Shown in pieces: positions 39,803 to 40,784 of a DNA stretch of 40,784 bases. Where the stretch lies: assembly GCF_001672895.1 (NCBI RefSeq), contig NZ_LZKP01000128.1, forward strand, positions 1 to 40,784. The letters run 5' to 3'. A model generated the notes under the pieces. The model did no database searches. It worked only from the letters and a program-made list of their open reading frames with translations, and was not told the origin of the DNA. Position 1 is the stretch's first letter. Every line of letters starts with the position of its first letter. Both the position numbers and the translations under genes were made by a program. This stretch comes from Mycobacterium sp. E740. GTDB taxonomy: Bacteria; Actinomycetota; Actinomycetes; Mycobacteriales; Mycobacteriaceae.

Positions 39803-40784
39803 ATGAGCGACTTCGACGCGATCGTCATCGGCGCCGGCCACAACGGGTTGACCGCCGCCACCCTGCTGCAGAGACACGGACTGAACACCGTCTGCCTGGA
39901 CGCCAAGCTCTATGCCGGCGGCATGGCCTCCACGGTTGAACTGTTCGACGGCTTCAGGTTCGAGATCGCGGGTTCGGTGCAGATCCCCACCTCTGCGGTC
40001 GTCAGCCGTGAACTCGGACTAGACGCGCTGCCCACCGTCGACCTCGACGTGATGTCGGTGTCACTGCGCGGCGTCGGCGACGAACCGCTGGTCTATTACA
40101 CCGACCCGATGAAGTTGCTCGCCCACATCAACGAAGTGCACGGCGCCGAAGCGGTGAACGGGATGGCCGGCCTGATGGCCTGGTGCCAGGCGCCGACCCG
40201 CGCGCTCGGCCGGTTCGACGCGGGCCGGCCGCCGAAGACGCTCGACGAGACGTACGCCTGTGCCACAACGGAATTCGAACGCGCCGCGATCACCGACCTG
40301 CTGTTCGGCTCGGTGACCGACGTGCTGGACCGCTTCCTGCCCGACAAGGAGAAGCACGGCGCGCTGCGCGGCATGCTGTCACTGCTGGCGTGCAACACCA
40401 CCTACCGGGGGCCGGCGACGCCGGGCACCGCGGCGGCGCTCGCGTACGGCTTCGCCGTTCCCGACGAGAACGCGCTGCTGGTCAAGAAACTTCGCGGCGG
40501 GATCGGCGCGCTGACCTCCCACCTCTGCGACGTGTTCACCGACGCCGGTGGCGAACTGCGGCTGCGGAGCAAGGTCGTCGAGGTCTGCGTCGCCGACGGG
40601 CGGGTGAACGGAGTGCGCCTCGAGGACGGCACCGATCCCACGTCGATGAGTCCGTTGACCGTCAGGTCGGGCGCGATGCCGGAGACGACTACCGGCGCGC
40701 TCAGCGGGGTGCCGTCCTCGAGGCGCACTCCGTTCACCCGCCCGTCGGCGACGCAGACCTCGACGACCTTGCTCCGCAGCCGCA
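39803..40784 (+). CDS. Phytoene-desaturase-like FAD oxidoreductase (3' partial; authentic to 40633)
   Basis: The N-terminal FAD-binding motif is VIGAGHNGLTAA (G10, G12, G15), followed by LYAGGMASTVELFDGFRFEI, typical of the NAD(P)/FAD-dependent phytoene dehydrogenase/all-trans-retinol-saturase class. These enzymes desaturate or saturate isoprenoid chains. LLVKKLRGGIGALTSHL is a later conserved stretch. The frame stays open to the window end, but after base 40633 (residue 277) the sequence is the reverse complement of what should follow, so residues beyond T277 are not real. The true continuation, read on the minus strand of 40707-40634, begins PLSAPVVVSGIAPDLTVNG. The likely regulator is the adjacent TetR through operator 2. 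Confidence 0.85.
   Translation, partial: MSDFDAIVIGAGHNGLTAATLLQRHGLNTVCLDAKLYAGGMASTVELFDGFRFEIAGSVQIPTSAVVSRELGLDALPTVDLDVMSVSLRGVGDEPLVYYTDPMKLLAHINEVHGAEAVNGMAGLMAWCQAPTRALGRFDAGRPPKTLDETYACATTEFERAAITDLLFGSVTDVLDRFLPDKEKHGALRGMLSLLACNTTYRGPATPGTAAALAYGFAVPDENALLVKKLRGGIGALTSHLCDVFTDAGGELRLRSKVVEVCVADGRVNGVRLEDGTDPTSMSPLTVRSGAMPETTTGALSGVPSSRRTPFTRPSATQTSTTLLRSR
40557..40784. repeat. 77-bp perfect inverted repeat at the window end (fold-back junction)
   Basis: Bases 40557-40633 are repeated exactly as their reverse complement at 40708-40784, with a 74-nt centre at 40634-40707. The centre's reverse complement encodes the expected next 24 residues of the FAD gene. This fits a template-switch or assembly fold-back rather than a natural palindrome. 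Confidence 0.9.

Noticed and set aside
40402..40737. Minus-strand open frame across the terminal repeat
   Set aside because: It is a piece of the FAD gene copied in inverse orientation joined to an antisense shadow, not a separate gene.

Overview
The window is high-GC DNA from a mycobacterium, most likely a rapid-growing Mycolicibacterium. The evidence is gene content and order: purF, purM, a DUF3073 gene, a ygfZ-like gene, pabC, a nitrobindin-like gene, sseC, a rhodanese, a DUF4395 gene, thioredoxin, lmeA, glnR, mshD, phoU, a LytR-CpsA-Psr gene, dus, desA1, a TetR gene and an MpaB-family gene. This order closely follows M. tuberculosis Rv0807-Rv0826, with a pstSCAB operon between mshD and phoU as in M. 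smegmatis. Many genes have GTG or TTG starts, 4-nt ATGA/GTGA overlaps, or a -10 hexamer only 6-8 nt before the start codon, as in leaderless mycobacterial mRNAs.

Bases 1-27356 are the conserved core. It holds the tail of an SDR gene, an orphan MceA-type gene and purine synthesis genes (purF, purM, with a reductase and a cupin gene between them). Folate-linked genes (a YgfZ-like protein and pabC) follow, then a convergent intergenic region with a candidate structured RNA. Next come a leaderless microprotein, nitrobindin and lipoprotein operon, and a sulfur operon (DUF4395, cysA2, sseC) behind a polycysteine leader ORF. The core continues with a membrane thioredoxin and lmeA, glnR-mshD, the phosphate transporter pstSCAB with a RegX3-type PHO box, and phoU with its own PHO-like box. 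It ends with desA1-dus, an LCP ligase gene, a secreted small protein, a TetR/MpaB pair and an SPFH protein.

Bases 27358-27850 carry four tRNA genes (Lys on the minus strand; Glu, Asp and Phe on the plus strand). Beyond them is an accessory region: an ECF sigma factor with a cupin gene and no recognisable anti-sigma gene, a 924-residue LuxR-type ATPase regulator, an NmrA-like protein and a metallo-beta-lactamase-fold hydrolase.

Bases 34185-40784 form a catabolic or lipid-modifying cluster. A P450, alpha/beta hydrolase and SDR operon sits behind a group of GTAC palindromes. A divergent membrane protein, SnoaL-like and MBL operon and a phytoene-desaturase-like FAD oxidoreductase flank a TetR gene. 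The same 24-bp operator lies on both sides of this TetR gene.

The last 228 bases are a perfect 77-bp inverted repeat around a 74-nt inverted piece of the FAD gene. This looks like a fold-back or chimeric contig end, so the last gene is reliable only to base 40633.
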